From: Aerococcus agrisoli
GTDB taxonomy: Bacteria > Bacillota > Bacilli > Lactobacillales > Aerococcaceae
Assembly (NCBI RefSeq): GCF_003797145.1
Contig: NZ_RKMG01000023.1
Coordinates: forward strand, 1 to 34,213
Direction of reading: 5' to 3'
Length of the DNA stretch: 34,213 nucleotides
Shown here: in pieces, positions 1 to 7,658 of the stretch
Layout: each line of letters opens with the position of its first letter
Position numbering within the stretch: position 1 is the first letter of the stretch
Program-made: the position numbers and the translations under genes
Notes under the pieces: generated by a model
Told to the model about the DNA's origin: nothing
Database searches by the model: none
What the model saw: the letters and a program-made list of their open reading frames with translations, nothing else

Positions 1-167
1 GAAGTCTCAGGCTTTTTATAATCTTAGCGCCTTTTATCGCACACTAGTGAAAACCTGTTCCAAAAGGCAGATTTGACTGCGTTTCAGAAAATTTGATAAA
101 TCCCAAAGTACGGGCTTTATCGGCATTTTCTTCCAACGGTTCAAATCTTAGCGCCTTTTGTCGCATT
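1..167. repeat. Dispersed ~120-bp intergenic repeat, about 1.3 tandem units, cut by window edge
   Basis: The 22-base segment at 20-41 recurs at 144-165 with one change, a period of 124 bases. Between the copies lie the family's fixed blocks: GAAAACCTGTTCC (49-61), TTTGACTGCGTTTCAG (73-88) and TTCTTCCAACGGTTCAAA (128-145). A locus-specific hairpin sits between the last two (arms GATAAA..CCC and GGG..TTTATC, 95-121). The same blocks occur at 25731-26015 and, diverged, at 19403-19544. The element abuts the asparaginase gene so closely that its final TCTA supplies that gene's stop codon on the minus strand. Function unknown. Confidence 0.75.
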
Positions 168-1166
168 CTAGACTAAATAATCGTAGTCGATAGGGGTTTG
201 AATCATGGTTTTGAAGCTGTCAAAGTCTTTACCATTGGCCAAGGCCCACATGGCTTTCATGACTAGGGCTTCGATGGTGATATTGGCAGTTTCAATCAAA
301 TGATTATCACCTAAGAAAGATTGGCCAACGGCATATACTTCGTAGTCGGATCCTTCCATCGGCACTTGGGTGGTAAGGATAATATATTTACCTTGTGCCA
401 CAGCTTGTTTGATTTGGTCTGCATAATGTAACTCAGCTAATTGGGGAATCCCTCCAATACCAAAACCTTGAATAATCAATACATCCGCAAATTTTAGGTA
501 AGATTGAATAATATCAGCGGGTAAACCTGGTGTTAGACGTAAGACACCGACACGTGTATCTAACTGATCATAAAAGGTCAGTTCGCCCATGTCAGTAGGT
601 TGGTTCAAAATCTGTAAAACTTGGTGGCCACGAACAACCGCGCGATTGGCGAAGTCAATTGTCTGGAAGGCTTGGTATGACCGTGAACGTACTTTACGTG
701 CACGTGTACCTAATAGGACTTCCCCGTGGAATACGATGGAAACCGCATAGGCATTATCTGAAGTCGCATATGAAACCGCGTCGAGAATATTTTTCACACC
801 ATCATTACCAATTTTGGCTAGCGGTACTTGCGCACCTGTGAAGACAATTGGTTTTGGACTATTTTGCACGAGATATGAGAGGGCAGCTGCACCATAAGAC
901 ATGGTGTCGGTACCATGAATAACGATGAAGCCATCGAAATCGTCGTAGCGCGCTTGAATCAGCTTGGCGATGGCAACCCAGTTTTCGGGCTGCATATTGG
1001 TTGAATCAATCGACATCAAATTGTGGACTTCATACTCGGGCGCCTCTTCGGCTGCAGCAATAATGTCGTCTAGCTCTGTATTCATCTCACCAGCAACCAG
1101 TCCCTGATCAGATTCGTGGGCTGAAATGGTACCACCGGTTAGAATAAATAAGATACGTTTTGTCAT
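168..1166 (-). CDS. ansA: Type I (cytoplasmic) L-asparaginase
   Basis: Hydrolyses L-asparagine to aspartate and ammonia. The 332-residue protein has the family's normal length. It carries both asparaginase signatures: TGGTI at residues 10-14, with the nucleophile Thr13, and HGTDTM at 84-89, with the Thr86-Asp87 pair. The DST substrate loop is at 54-56 and a lysine follows in GAQVPLAKIG near 117. There is no signal peptide, so it should be cytosolic, as for the AnsA type rather than the periplasmic type II enzyme. ATG is preceded by AGGAG at a 7-base spacing. The gene follows proA on the same strand but a terminator-like hairpin (1222-1252) separates them. Its stop codon lies in the edge of a dispersed repeat. 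Family assignment is firm; the symbol follows the cytoplasmic paralogue. Confidence 0.93.
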   Translation of the reverse strand: MTKRILFILTGGTISAHESDQGLVAGEMNTELDDIIAAAEEAPEYEVHNLMSIDSTNMQPENWVAIAKLIQARYDDFDGFIVIHGTDTMSYGAAALSYLVQNSPKPIVFTGAQVPLAKIGNDGVKNILDAVSYATSDNAYAVSIVFHGEVLLGTRARKVRSRSYQAFQTIDFANRAVVRGHQVLQILNQPTDMGELTFYDQLDTRVGVLRLTPGLPADIIQSYLKFADVLIIQGFGIGGIPQLAELHYADQIKQAVAQGKYIILTTQVPMEGSDYEVYAVGQSFLGDNHLIETANITIEALVMKAMWALANGKDFDSFKTMIQTPIDYDYLV

Positions 1167-1221
1167 TGGGAAACTCCTTGGTTCTTGATTTTATGTTTGG
1201 GAAAAGGGCGGCCTTTTTTCA

Positions 1222-1252
1222 TATAAAATAGGCTGGGACATTATGCCCAGCC
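1222..1252 (-). terminator. Terminator-like hairpin after proBA
   Basis: Perfect 7-bp stem CCCAGCC/GGCTGGG with an 8-base loop. On the minus strand it is followed by a U-rich but imperfect tail. It lies 19 bases past the proA stop and so would end the proBA transcript before ansA. Confidence 0.6.
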
Positions 1253-1270
1253 ATGAATATTGGTGCCTTT

Positions 1271-2536
1271 TTATTTTCTAATTTGACCGTCACCGTAAAT
1301 AACGTATTTATAGGTTGTTAAAGCGGCGATACCCATAGGTCCACGGGCATGTAATTTTTGGGTTGAGATGCCGATTTCGCCACCAAAACCAAATTTGTCA
1401 CCGTCTGTGAAGCGAGATGATGCGTTGACAGCAACGGCAGCGGCATCGATGTCTTCAACGAAACGACGGGCTACTGAGTAGTCTTGCGTTACGATAACTT
1501 CAGTGTGGGCACTTGAGAAGCGTTGAATATGTTCAATGGCTTCTTCGTAGCCGCTAGTCACTTTGATTGCGATTTCGTAGGCCAAGAATTCTGTGGCATA
1601 GTCTTCGTCAGTGGCTGCTTGAACGTCATATTCGCTTAGAATTTGTTGTGTTGTAGCATCCCCGTGAATTAAGACTTTATCTTTTTTGAAGGCTTCCGCT
1701 ACGCGTGGTAAAAATGCTGCTGCGATTTTTTCATCCACTAGTAGATTTTCAAGGGCATTACATACAGACACGCGTTGCAATTTTCCATTTTCTAGAATGG
1801 CTAAAGCCTTGTCTAAGTCGGCAGCTTCGTGAACGTATAAGTGGTCATTACCGATACCAGTTTCGATGGTTGGTACGGTTGCGTTACGTACGACGTTTTG
1901 AATTAAGGCATTCCCACCACGAGGAATTAAAACGTCTAGGTATGCATTCATTTTCATGAATTCTTCCGCTAAGGCATGGTCAGGATTATCGATTAAGTTG
2001 ACAGCATCTTCGGTGACACCGGCACGATTTAAACCAGCTTTTAAGGCTTTGACGATAGCCAAGTTACTTTCAATTGTTTCACGCCCACCACGTAAGATAA
2101 CGGCGTTACCAGCTTTGAAAGTTAGGGCAGTTGCATCAGCCGTAACGTTTGGACGAGATTCGAAAATAATACCGATGACACCAAGTGGTACGCGTTTCTT
2201 ACCAATTTCGATACCATCTTCAGTAATCCACATTTCATCAGTGTGACCAATGATGTCAGGTAGGTTGGCTACTTTTTCAAAACCGTGCGCCATATCTTCA
2301 ACGCGGGCTTCCGTTAAGGTCATACGTTCGATGAAGCTCTCCGGACGTCGGCCTTGTTCTCTTGTTGCTTGAATATCTGCTTGGTTTGCTTCAAGAATTG
2401 CCGGCGTTTGTTCACGCAAACTGTTGGCCATTGCTTGTAAGGCAGCATTTTTTTGAGTTGTTGGTAACTTGCTTAGGGATCTAGATGCGATTTTGGCAGC
2501 TTTCCCAAGGGCATATAGACCTTGAACATCTATCAT
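1271..2536 (-). CDS. proA: Gamma-glutamyl phosphate reductase
   Basis: Second step of proline synthesis: NADPH-dependent reduction of gamma-glutamyl phosphate to glutamate-5-semialdehyde, in the cytosol. The 421-residue length is typical. It has the aldehyde dehydrogenase-like fold landmarks: GVIGIIFESRPNVT (119-132), LRGGRETIESN (148-158), the ETGIGN loop (225-230) and the catalytic cysteine Cys259 in SVCNALENLL. The family more often has VCNAAE; the Leu/Asn change next to the cysteine is conservative. ATG has GGAGG 8 bases upstream. It follows proB by 63 bases on the same strand, and the pair forms the usual proBA operon. Confidence 0.97.
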   Translation of the reverse strand: MIDVQGLYALGKAAKIASRSLSKLPTTQKNAALQAMANSLREQTPAILEANQADIQATREQGRRPESFIERMTLTEARVEDMAHGFEKVANLPDIIGHTDEMWITEDGIEIGKKRVPLGVIGIIFESRPNVTADATALTFKAGNAVILRGGRETIESNLAIVKALKAGLNRAGVTEDAVNLIDNPDHALAEEFMKMNAYLDVLIPRGGNALIQNVVRNATVPTIETGIGNDHLYVHEAADLDKALAILENGKLQRVSVCNALENLLVDEKIAAAFLPRVAEAFKKDKVLIHGDATTQQILSEYDVQAATDEDYATEFLAYEIAIKVTSGYEEAIEHIQRFSSAHTEVIVTQDYSVARRFVEDIDAAAVAVNASSRFTDGDKFGFGGEIGISTQKLHARGPMGIAALTTYKYVIYGDGQIRK

Positions 2537-2599
2537 GTATATACCTCCATTAATCTGTATTTTCAGTAATGTTATTATAACTGGATTTGCTTAAAAAGA

Positions 2600-3415
2600 C
2601 TATTTTAATAGACTTTCTGGCATGAATAAGGTACCAATTGCTTCACCTTGCATCAATTCAAGAATTTGCATTGGGTCATCCGATGACATAATTGCGGTCA
2701 TTTGGCCTTCTTTTAAAGCTTCACTGGCAGCAATTAATTTTGTCTCCATACCACCTGTTGAAAAAGCAGAAACATCGCCTTTGGCCATGGCCATCAAATC
2801 ATCAGACACCTCAGTTAACACATCGAATTTGACTGCATTCGGGTTTTTCTTCGGATTGTCATTGTAAAAGCCATCCACATCCGTCAACAGGATTAAAAGA
2901 TCAGCGTCCATCGTTGAGGCTACTAGGGCAGATAGGGTATCGTTATCTCCGAAACGCGTTTGGTGATCCATTTCGTCAACGGCAACTGCATCGTTCTCGT
3001 TAATAATCGGTAAGATTTGTTGCGATAGTAAAGCGTTCATGGCATTTTTGTAGTTGTTGTAAGAATCTGGGAAATCGATGATATCTCTTGTTAAAAGGAT
3101 TTGCCCAATGTATTGTTTATAGTAGTTAAAAGAGCGGCTGTATAAGTTCATCAAAGCCACTTGACCAACGGCAGCTGTTGCTTGTTGGTATGCCATTTCT
3201 GTTGGACGTGCTTGTAAGCCCATTTGTACGGATCCAACCCCAATGGCACCTGAAGTAACGAGGATGACTTCTTTGCCTTGTTGGATTAAAGTTGAAAGGG
3301 CTAAGGCTAAGCGGTCAATTCGGTAATAATTAATTTTATTTTGGTCATTTAAAAGGGAGTGTGTCCCTATTTTTACCACAATGCGATTGGCTGTTAAAAT
3401 AGCTTGTCGTTGCAT
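2600..3415 (-). CDS. proB: Glutamate 5-kinase (no PUA domain)
   Basis: First step of proline synthesis: ATP-dependent phosphorylation of glutamate at the gamma carboxyl. At 271 residues it holds only the amino-acid kinase domain: VVKIGTHSL near the N-terminus, TSGAIGVG, the glutamate-binding NEND and FGDNDTLSA, and GGMETK toward the end. The C-terminal PUA domain of the roughly 370-residue enterobacterial enzyme is absent, which is common in Lactobacillales. ATG is preceded by AAGGATGG. It is divergent from the VanY gene across 143 bases. I see no T-box in that interval, so no proline-responsive leader can be claimed. Confidence 0.96.
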   Translation of the reverse strand: MQRQAILTANRIVVKIGTHSLLNDQNKINYYRIDRLALALSTLIQQGKEVILVTSGAIGVGSVQMGLQARPTEMAYQQATAAVGQVALMNLYSRSFNYYKQYIGQILLTRDIIDFPDSYNNYKNAMNALLSQQILPIINENDAVAVDEMDHQTRFGDNDTLSALVASTMDADLLILLTDVDGFYNDNPKKNPNAVKFDVLTEVSDDLMAMAKGDVSAFSTGGMETKLIAASEALKEGQMTAIMSSDDPMQILELMQGEAIGTLFMPESLLK

Positions 3416-3558
3416 AACGTTCCATCCTTGTCATATAATTTTAAATATAGTGATAAATATGCTTATTTATCCAATCATTGAAAATTCACTCTGTTATTAT
3501 AGCATAGTGCGTGTACAAAAAAGGGAGTACATGAAGACAAAAATAGAGGAGTGACATA

Positions 3559-4623
3559 TTGTCAGATATTAAGTTTACGCGATTTCATAAAATTTATCTG
3601 ATTGTCGTATTATTATTCATATTGACGATAGGTATTTATGATGTGCGTTACAAAATGACGAATCAACAAGACGCAGGTAGTAGTGAATCTTCAGGTAGTC
3701 AAGTAGTCAGTAGTAGCAGTCAGTCAGCAGTAGTTAGTTCGAGCGAGAGTGCTGAAGAGTCTAGTGACGATGCTAGTGCATCATCTAGTGCAAGTGAAGT
3801 AGAGGAAATGCTCGCATTAGCTGAAACGATTACGACACCAGTTGCGGTAAATGCGACGACTGATCAAGCAGCAGCAGATATGGCAACATACTCAGCGGAT
3901 TACGCGGATGATATTCAAACCTATACTGTTGCGGAAATTGCTGACAGTGTAGCGACCACATTAGGTCTTACACAAGAAGAAGCCCTGAATCAGTTGCTAG
4001 CAGACTTACCGACAGATGTTGATTTAACGGCAACACAGTATCAAATGGTTAATAAGCTAAATCCGTTATTAACAGAACCAACGATGACCTTTGCCTACGC
4101 TGGTAGTGGGAAACCTTATAATGCTGAAATCGAACCAGCTTATACAGCTTTAATCGATGCTGCAGCACAAGCGGGCTATACCTTGGCTGTCATTTCAGCG
4201 CATCGTACCATTGCTTACCAAGCCCAAAATATTCAAAATGGCTATAATAGCTATTTGGGTCAAGGGTATTCAGAGGCTGAGGCATTGGAGTTAACCAATA
4301 GCTATTATGCACCTGCTGAAGCAAGTGAACATTCAACTGGTTTAGCCTTTGATTTATTGGGGACTGAATGGACAAGCGTGGGTGGCTCATTAGATGACGG
4401 TTATGCAAGTCAACCTTCTGCTCAATGGTTAGCGGATAATGCCCAAGATTATGGCTTTATCTTGCGTTATCCAGAGGGTAAAGACCAAATTACTGGTTAC
4501 TTATTTGAACCATGGCATTACCGTTATGTTGGGGTGGAAGCAGCCCAATATATTCATCAGTATGATTTAACCTTAGAGGAGTTCTATGCACTAGTGAATT
4601 TCAGCGATGCATTGAGCCAATAG
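3559..4623 (+). CDS. Membrane-anchored VanY-type D-Ala-D-Ala carboxypeptidase
   Basis: Predicted zinc peptidase that trims the terminal D-Ala from peptidoglycan stem peptides outside the cell. The 354-residue protein has a short cytosolic N-terminus, one membrane helix (about 11-28), a Ser-rich low-complexity linker (about 39-80), a spacer region, and a C-terminal VanY domain. Visible active-site motifs are SAHRT (213-217), SEHSTGLAFD (257-266, zinc ligands His258 and Asp265) and EPWHYRYVG (317-325, catalytic Glu317 and ligand His320). The start is TTG with GAGGAG 5 bases upstream; no better start exists before the membrane helix. It is a monocistronic gene. A role in glycopeptide resistance cannot be inferred, because no vanHAX-like neighbours are present. 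Ordinary wall maturation is more likely. Confidence 0.9.
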   Translation: MSDIKFTRFHKIYLIVVLLFILTIGIYDVRYKMTNQQDAGSSESSGSQVVSSSSQSAVVSSSESAEESSDDASASSSASEVEEMLALAETITTPVAVNATTDQAAADMATYSADYADDIQTYTVAEIADSVATTLGLTQEEALNQLLADLPTDVDLTATQYQMVNKLNPLLTEPTMTFAYAGSGKPYNAEIEPAYTALIDAAAQAGYTLAVISAHRTIAYQAQNIQNGYNSYLGQGYSEAEALELTNSYYAPAEASEHSTGLAFDLLGTEWTSVGGSLDDGYASQPSAQWLADNAQDYGFILRYPEGKDQITGYLFEPWHYRYVGVEAAQYIHQYDLTLEEFYALVNFSDALSQ

Positions 4624-4648
4624 TTTAACATCAGAGCAAAAAAAGAGG

Positions 4649-4898
4649 ATGAGACAAAAGTATAAAATCTTCGATTTTCGTCCTTTCAGCTTTAATTCCT
4701 TTGAGCCGTGGCACCCGCGAAAGCCAAGGTCTTTCGCTTTGAAAGCGAGCCAAGGTCTCGATTTCATGCTCTTTCACGGCTAAGGAATTACACTTCCAGT
4801 CCTCAAATCTTGTATCAATAATATATTTTGAACAAAGCAAAAGACGAGAACATTCTCTAATGAATAGTTCTCGTCTTTTTTATGGGCTTTTGTCCCAT
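4649..4898. repeat. 250-bp intergenic element with 12-bp inverted ends and nested palindromes
   Basis: The ends ATGAGACAAAAG (4649-4660) and CTTTTGTCCCAT (4887-4898) are inverted with one mismatch. Inside is a second inverted pair, AATTCCTTTGAGCCGTG and CACGGCTAAGGAATT, and within that a 7+7 palindrome TCGCTTTGAAAGCGA. A short direct repeat, GCCAAGGTCT, flanks the innermost hairpin. The right part carries a strong terminator. No convincing coding sequence is present; a 69-codon minus-strand frame crosses the palindromes and has no ribosome site. It resembles GGGACAAAAG-bounded intergenic repeats that I recall from other Lactobacillales. Confidence 0.6.
4839..4881. terminator. Bidirectional terminator between vanY and lysA
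   Basis: Perfect 13-bp stem, AAAAGACGAGAAC with GTTCTCGTCTTTT, and a 15-base loop. It is flanked by A-rich and T-rich runs, so it can end both the plus-strand VanY transcript and the minus-strand lysA transcript. Confidence 0.85.
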
Positions 4899-4913
4899 TT
4901 TTAATATTTGTAA

Positions 4914-6167
4914 TTAGATATCAAAGTTCATTGTTGCGAAGTAGTCTTCAGGTGTTTCCGGACGACGGATTTGTTTGAAGCTACCATCTTCTTTTAATAA
5001 GACTTCTGCTGAACGTAATTTGGCATTGTATTGGTAACCCATAGCTGCACCGTGGGCACCAGCATCATGGATCCAAATGTAGTCGCCAACATTAGTTTCA
5101 GGTAATTGACGGTCGATAGCAAATTTATCGTTGTTTTCGCATAGACCACCTGTTACATCGTAAGTATGATCAGCAGGGGCATCTTCTTTACCTAAGACTG
5201 ATACGTGGTGGTAAGCACCGTACATAGCAGGGCGAAGTAAGTTGGCAGCTGATGCATCAAGACCGATGTAGTCTTTGTAAGTAACTTTTTCATGTAAGAC
5301 TTGCGCTACTAAACCACCGTTTTCAGCTAACATCCAACGACCTAATTCTGTAAAAATCGCAATGTTGTCTAAGCCAGCAGGTACTAAAATTTCTTCGTAA
5401 GCTTTACGAACGCCTTCACCAATAATTTTGATGTCTGCAGGTGTATCTTCTGGTTTGTAAGCAACACCTACACCACCAGAAAGGTTGATGAAGCTGATGT
5501 TTAGGTCAGTTAAGTCTTTTAATTCAACTGCTAATTCGAATAAAGTACGTGCTAATTTTGGATAATATTCGTTAGAAGTAGAACCTGATACTAAGAATGA
5601 GTGGATACCGATGTTTTTCACGCCGTATTCACTTAATTTTTGGAAGGCTTCTTTTGTTTGCTCTGGTGTCATACCGTATTTCGCATCGCCAGGGTTGTCC
5701 ATGATACCATTGGCAACTTCAAATGTTCCACCTGGATTATAACGAACACACATTGTTTCAGGGAATGTGCCTACGTGTTCTTTGAAGAAGTCGATGTGGC
5801 TGATGTCATCGAAGTTGATGATAGCACCTAATTCAGCTGCTTTTTGGAAATCAATAGCAGGAGTTACATTAGAAGAAAACATAATGTCATGAGCAGAAAA
5901 ACCAACTTTTTCAGCTAGTAATAATTCTGTATATGTTGCACAGTCAACACCCATACCTTCTTCTTGCATGATTTTCAAGATTTGTGGTGTTGGCGTTGCT
6001 TTCACAGCAAAGTACTCTTTAAAGTTTGGGTTCCAAGCGAAAGCTTCTTTTAGACGACGACAGCGATCACGGATACCTGCTTCATCATATAGATGGAAAG
6101 GTGTTGGAATTTCGGCTGCAATTTCTTCAACTTTGGCTAACGTGGTAAAAGGACGTTTGGTTTGCAT
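4914..6167 (-). CDS. lysA: Diaminopimelate decarboxylase
   Basis: PLP enzyme that decarboxylates meso-diaminopimelate to L-lysine in the cytosol, the last step of lysine synthesis. At 417 residues it is full length. The PLP lysine is Lys56 in YFAVKAT; His189 in GIHSF, the phosphate-binding GGVG (231-234) and the substrate-site cysteine Cys343 in GGLCENNDKFA follow in family order. GDYIWIHDAGAHGAAMGYQYN closes the C-terminal beta domain. ATG has AAAGGAG upstream and a well-placed promoter. It stands alone, far from dapA (21967), and its leader is too short for a lysine riboswitch. A related carboxynorspermidine or ornithine decarboxylase is unlikely given the CEN motif and overall match. Confidence 0.92.
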   Translation of the reverse strand: MQTKRPFTTLAKVEEIAAEIPTPFHLYDEAGIRDRCRRLKEAFAWNPNFKEYFAVKATPTPQILKIMQEEGMGVDCATYTELLLAEKVGFSAHDIMFSSNVTPAIDFQKAAELGAIINFDDISHIDFFKEHVGTFPETMCVRYNPGGTFEVANGIMDNPGDAKYGMTPEQTKEAFQKLSEYGVKNIGIHSFLVSGSTSNEYYPKLARTLFELAVELKDLTDLNISFINLSGGVGVAYKPEDTPADIKIIGEGVRKAYEEILVPAGLDNIAIFTELGRWMLAENGGLVAQVLHEKVTYKDYIGLDASAANLLRPAMYGAYHHVSVLGKEDAPADHTYDVTGGLCENNDKFAIDRQLPETNVGDYIWIHDAGAHGAAMGYQYNAKLRSAEVLLKEDGSFKQIRRPETPEDYFATMNFDI

Positions 6168-6201
6168 AATTGTATTCTCCTTTAAATTTAATCATGTTCT
6201 C

Positions 6202-6230
6202 ATTATGAAGAAACTTGTCTATTTATGCAA
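6202..6230 (-). promoter_or_regulatory. Promoter of lysA
   Basis: On the minus strand, TTGCAT (6225-6230) and CATAAT (6202-6207) are 17 bases apart, about 35 bases before the lysA start. Confidence 0.6.
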
Positions 6231-6312
6231 GCAAATTATCTAGTTTGTAATCGAGCTAAGCTACGAAAATCGGACTGTGATAGGCAAAAATGAGGAATCT
6301 CTTAGAAAAGGC

Positions 6313-6341
6313 TTGACTTTGTTTTCATTTAAATTTATGAT
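6313..6341 (+). promoter_or_regulatory. Promoter of the transporter leader RNA
   Basis: TTGACT (6313-6318) and TATGAT (6336-6341) with exactly 17 bases between them. Transcription would start near 6348, about 330 bases before the lipoprotein gene, giving a leader of about 300 nt up to the internal terminator. Confidence 0.7.
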
Positions 6342-6398
6342 TGTTTCATAGAAATGATGCAACAAAATACTTCTATCGTATTTGAAAGGGATTTGTGA

Positions 6399-6455
6399 AT
6401 GATCAATAATAACCTGCATACGAATAACAATTTTTACTTTAGCTATTTTAGGTAG
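6399..6455 (+). CDS. Possible 18-codon leader peptide rich in Asn, Phe and Tyr
   Basis: ATG at 6399 has AAAGGG 8 bases upstream and opens a frame of 18 codons ending in TAG. The product starts MINNN and ends NNNFYFSYFR, so five of its last seven residues are Phe or Tyr. It begins about 50 nt after the predicted transcription start and precedes the attenuator. If translated it could be a sensor peptide for aromatic amino-acid supply, but AT-rich sequence yields Asn, Phe and Tyr codons by chance. Its stop lies about 100 nt before the hairpin that competes with the terminator, further than in classic trp or phe attenuators. Treat as a hypothesis. Confidence 0.3.
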   Translation: MINNNLHTNNNFYFSYFR

Positions 6456-6482
6456 TTTGTATTTATGAAGTCTGTTCGATCG

Positions 6483-6648
6483 TCATAGATACAAACGTCA
6501 GTAACAACTGAACCGTATCTATGATGGCTAAACATTTTGTTGTGTAACAAGTGGCCACGTAGAGATAAAATCTATTGTGGCCGAGCTATTGTATTGATAG
6601 CATTCTAAGCACCTATTTAGATTTTATCTAGATGGGTGCTTTTTCTTT
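6483..6648 (+). promoter_or_regulatory. Structured leader with mutually exclusive hairpins (attenuator or unknown riboswitch)
   Basis: First hairpin: 10-bp perfect stem TCATAGATAC (6483-6492)/GTATCTATGA (6515-6524), with an inner TCAGT/ACTGA stem. Second hairpin: GGCCAC/GTGGCC closing TAGA/TCTA (6553-6582). Third: the terminator at 6607-6648. AGATAAAATCTA (6563-6574) in the second hairpin is the exact reverse complement of TAGATTTTATCT (6618-6629) in the terminator, so the two structures compete. I see no T-box sequence (GGGTGG..ACC) and no signature of the riboswitch classes I know. The ligand or sensor is unknown. Confidence 0.6.
6607..6648 (+). terminator. Intrinsic terminator inside the transporter leader
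   Basis: A 15-bp stem (6607-6621 with 6627-6641, two of the pairs G-U) and a 5-base loop are followed by a T-rich run. It lies 28 bases before the lipoprotein start codon, the position expected of a transcription attenuator. Confidence 0.8.
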
Positions 6649-6675
6649 GCAAATGAATGGTAAGGGGAGTAAATA

Positions 6676-7638
6676 ATGAAAAGATTAAACTTTAAGAAAT
6701 TGCTTGTTGGTGCTGTAGCAGGCCTTGCAATTTTCGCTAGTGGTTGTGCGAATAACCAAGACAATGGCGTGATTGATATCGGTATTTTGTCAATCATGGA
6801 TCACAACTCGTTGAATGCAGCGGAGCAAGGATTCATTGATGGGATGACAGAAAAAGGCTACATCGAAGGTGAAGATGTTGTATACCACCGCATGAATGCG
6901 CAAGGTCAACAGCAGAACCTATATCCTATGGCTAGCCAGCTGTTGAAGGATTCAGAGATGGTAATGGGGATTGGGACACCAACGATTCAAGCATTAGCCG
7001 TTACGGAAGAGGAGAAGCCGCTCCTTTTCACAGCAGTGACAGATCCAATTTCTGCGGGGATTGCGGAGTCGCTTGAGGGTTCTGGTCGAAATGTAGCCGG
7101 TACGAGTGACCAAATGCCAGTTGAAGCACAGGTGAACTTACTGCTTTCGATTAATCCGGATGCGGAAAAGGTTGGTATTATCTATTCTAGTGGTGAAGTA
7201 AACTCACAAATTCAGGCTGAACAGGCGCAAGCAGCGATTGAAGCGGCTGGTAAAACAGCAGTTGTGCGTACGGTAACTTCTACTAATGATGTACAACAAG
7301 CTTTGAATTCGATTATGTCGGAGGCTGAATTGGTTTATGTACCAACGGATAATATTTTGGCTGGTGCAGCGGCTACGGTTGGTGCGGTAGCCAAACAGTA
7401 CAAGGTACCGGTTGTTGCAGGTTCGATTGACCAAGTTGAGGTGGGTGGTTTAGCGACTTTCTCACTAAACTACTATGAATTAGGTAAACAAACAGCGGAT
7501 GTTGCGGAACAAATTATTAATGGCGCAGATCCAGCGACGATTCCGGTTGAAAATGCCAAGGAATTGGAATTGTATGTTAATGAAGATATGGCAGCCGCTT
7601 TAGGCATTGATCCTGACAGCATTAAAGTTACGGAATAA
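6676..7638 (+). CDS. ABC transporter substrate-binding lipoprotein, TrpX-like
   Basis: Extracellular solute receptor anchored by a lipid. The 320-residue protein has a signal peptide with a lysine-rich start, a hydrophobic stretch and the lipobox ASGC, lipidated at Cys24. The mature part matches the ABC_sub_bind family (COG2984): IGILSIMDHNSLNAAEQGFIDG near the start, a GIGTPTIQAL segment, PLLFTAVTDP, VGIIYSSGEVNS and VYVPTDN. Members include the tryptophan carrier TrpX of streptococci, but other members carry other or unknown ligands. The start ATG has AAGGGGAG upstream. It is first in a three-gene operon, with permease and ATPase spaced 20 and 14 bases apart. The attenuator upstream implies that expression depends on a metabolite or on translation. 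Confidence 0.88.
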   Translation: MKRLNFKKLLVGAVAGLAIFASGCANNQDNGVIDIGILSIMDHNSLNAAEQGFIDGMTEKGYIEGEDVVYHRMNAQGQQQNLYPMASQLLKDSEMVMGIGTPTIQALAVTEEEKPLLFTAVTDPISAGIAESLEGSGRNVAGTSDQMPVEAQVNLLLSINPDAEKVGIIYSSGEVNSQIQAEQAQAAIEAAGKTAVVRTVTSTNDVQQALNSIMSEAELVYVPTDNILAGAAATVGAVAKQYKVPVVAGSIDQVEVGGLATFSLNYYELGKQTADVAEQIINGADPATIPVENAKELELYVNEDMAAALGIDPDSIKVTE

Positions 7639-7658
7639 AGGAAGAGAGAGGAAATCAC

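Noticed and set aside
3559..4623. Vancomycin-resistance locus
   Set aside because: Only a VanY-type carboxypeptidase is present, with no ligase, dehydrogenase, VanX or two-component genes beside it.
4631..4840. A 69-codon minus-strand frame
   Set aside because: It runs across nested palindromes, has no ribosome site and no recognisable protein character.
6483..6648. T-box riboswitch for tryptophan before the TrpX-like gene
   Set aside because: The T-box core (GGGTGG..ACCGCG) is absent. AGTGGCCACG at 6550 only superficially resembles it and is part of a simple palindrome.
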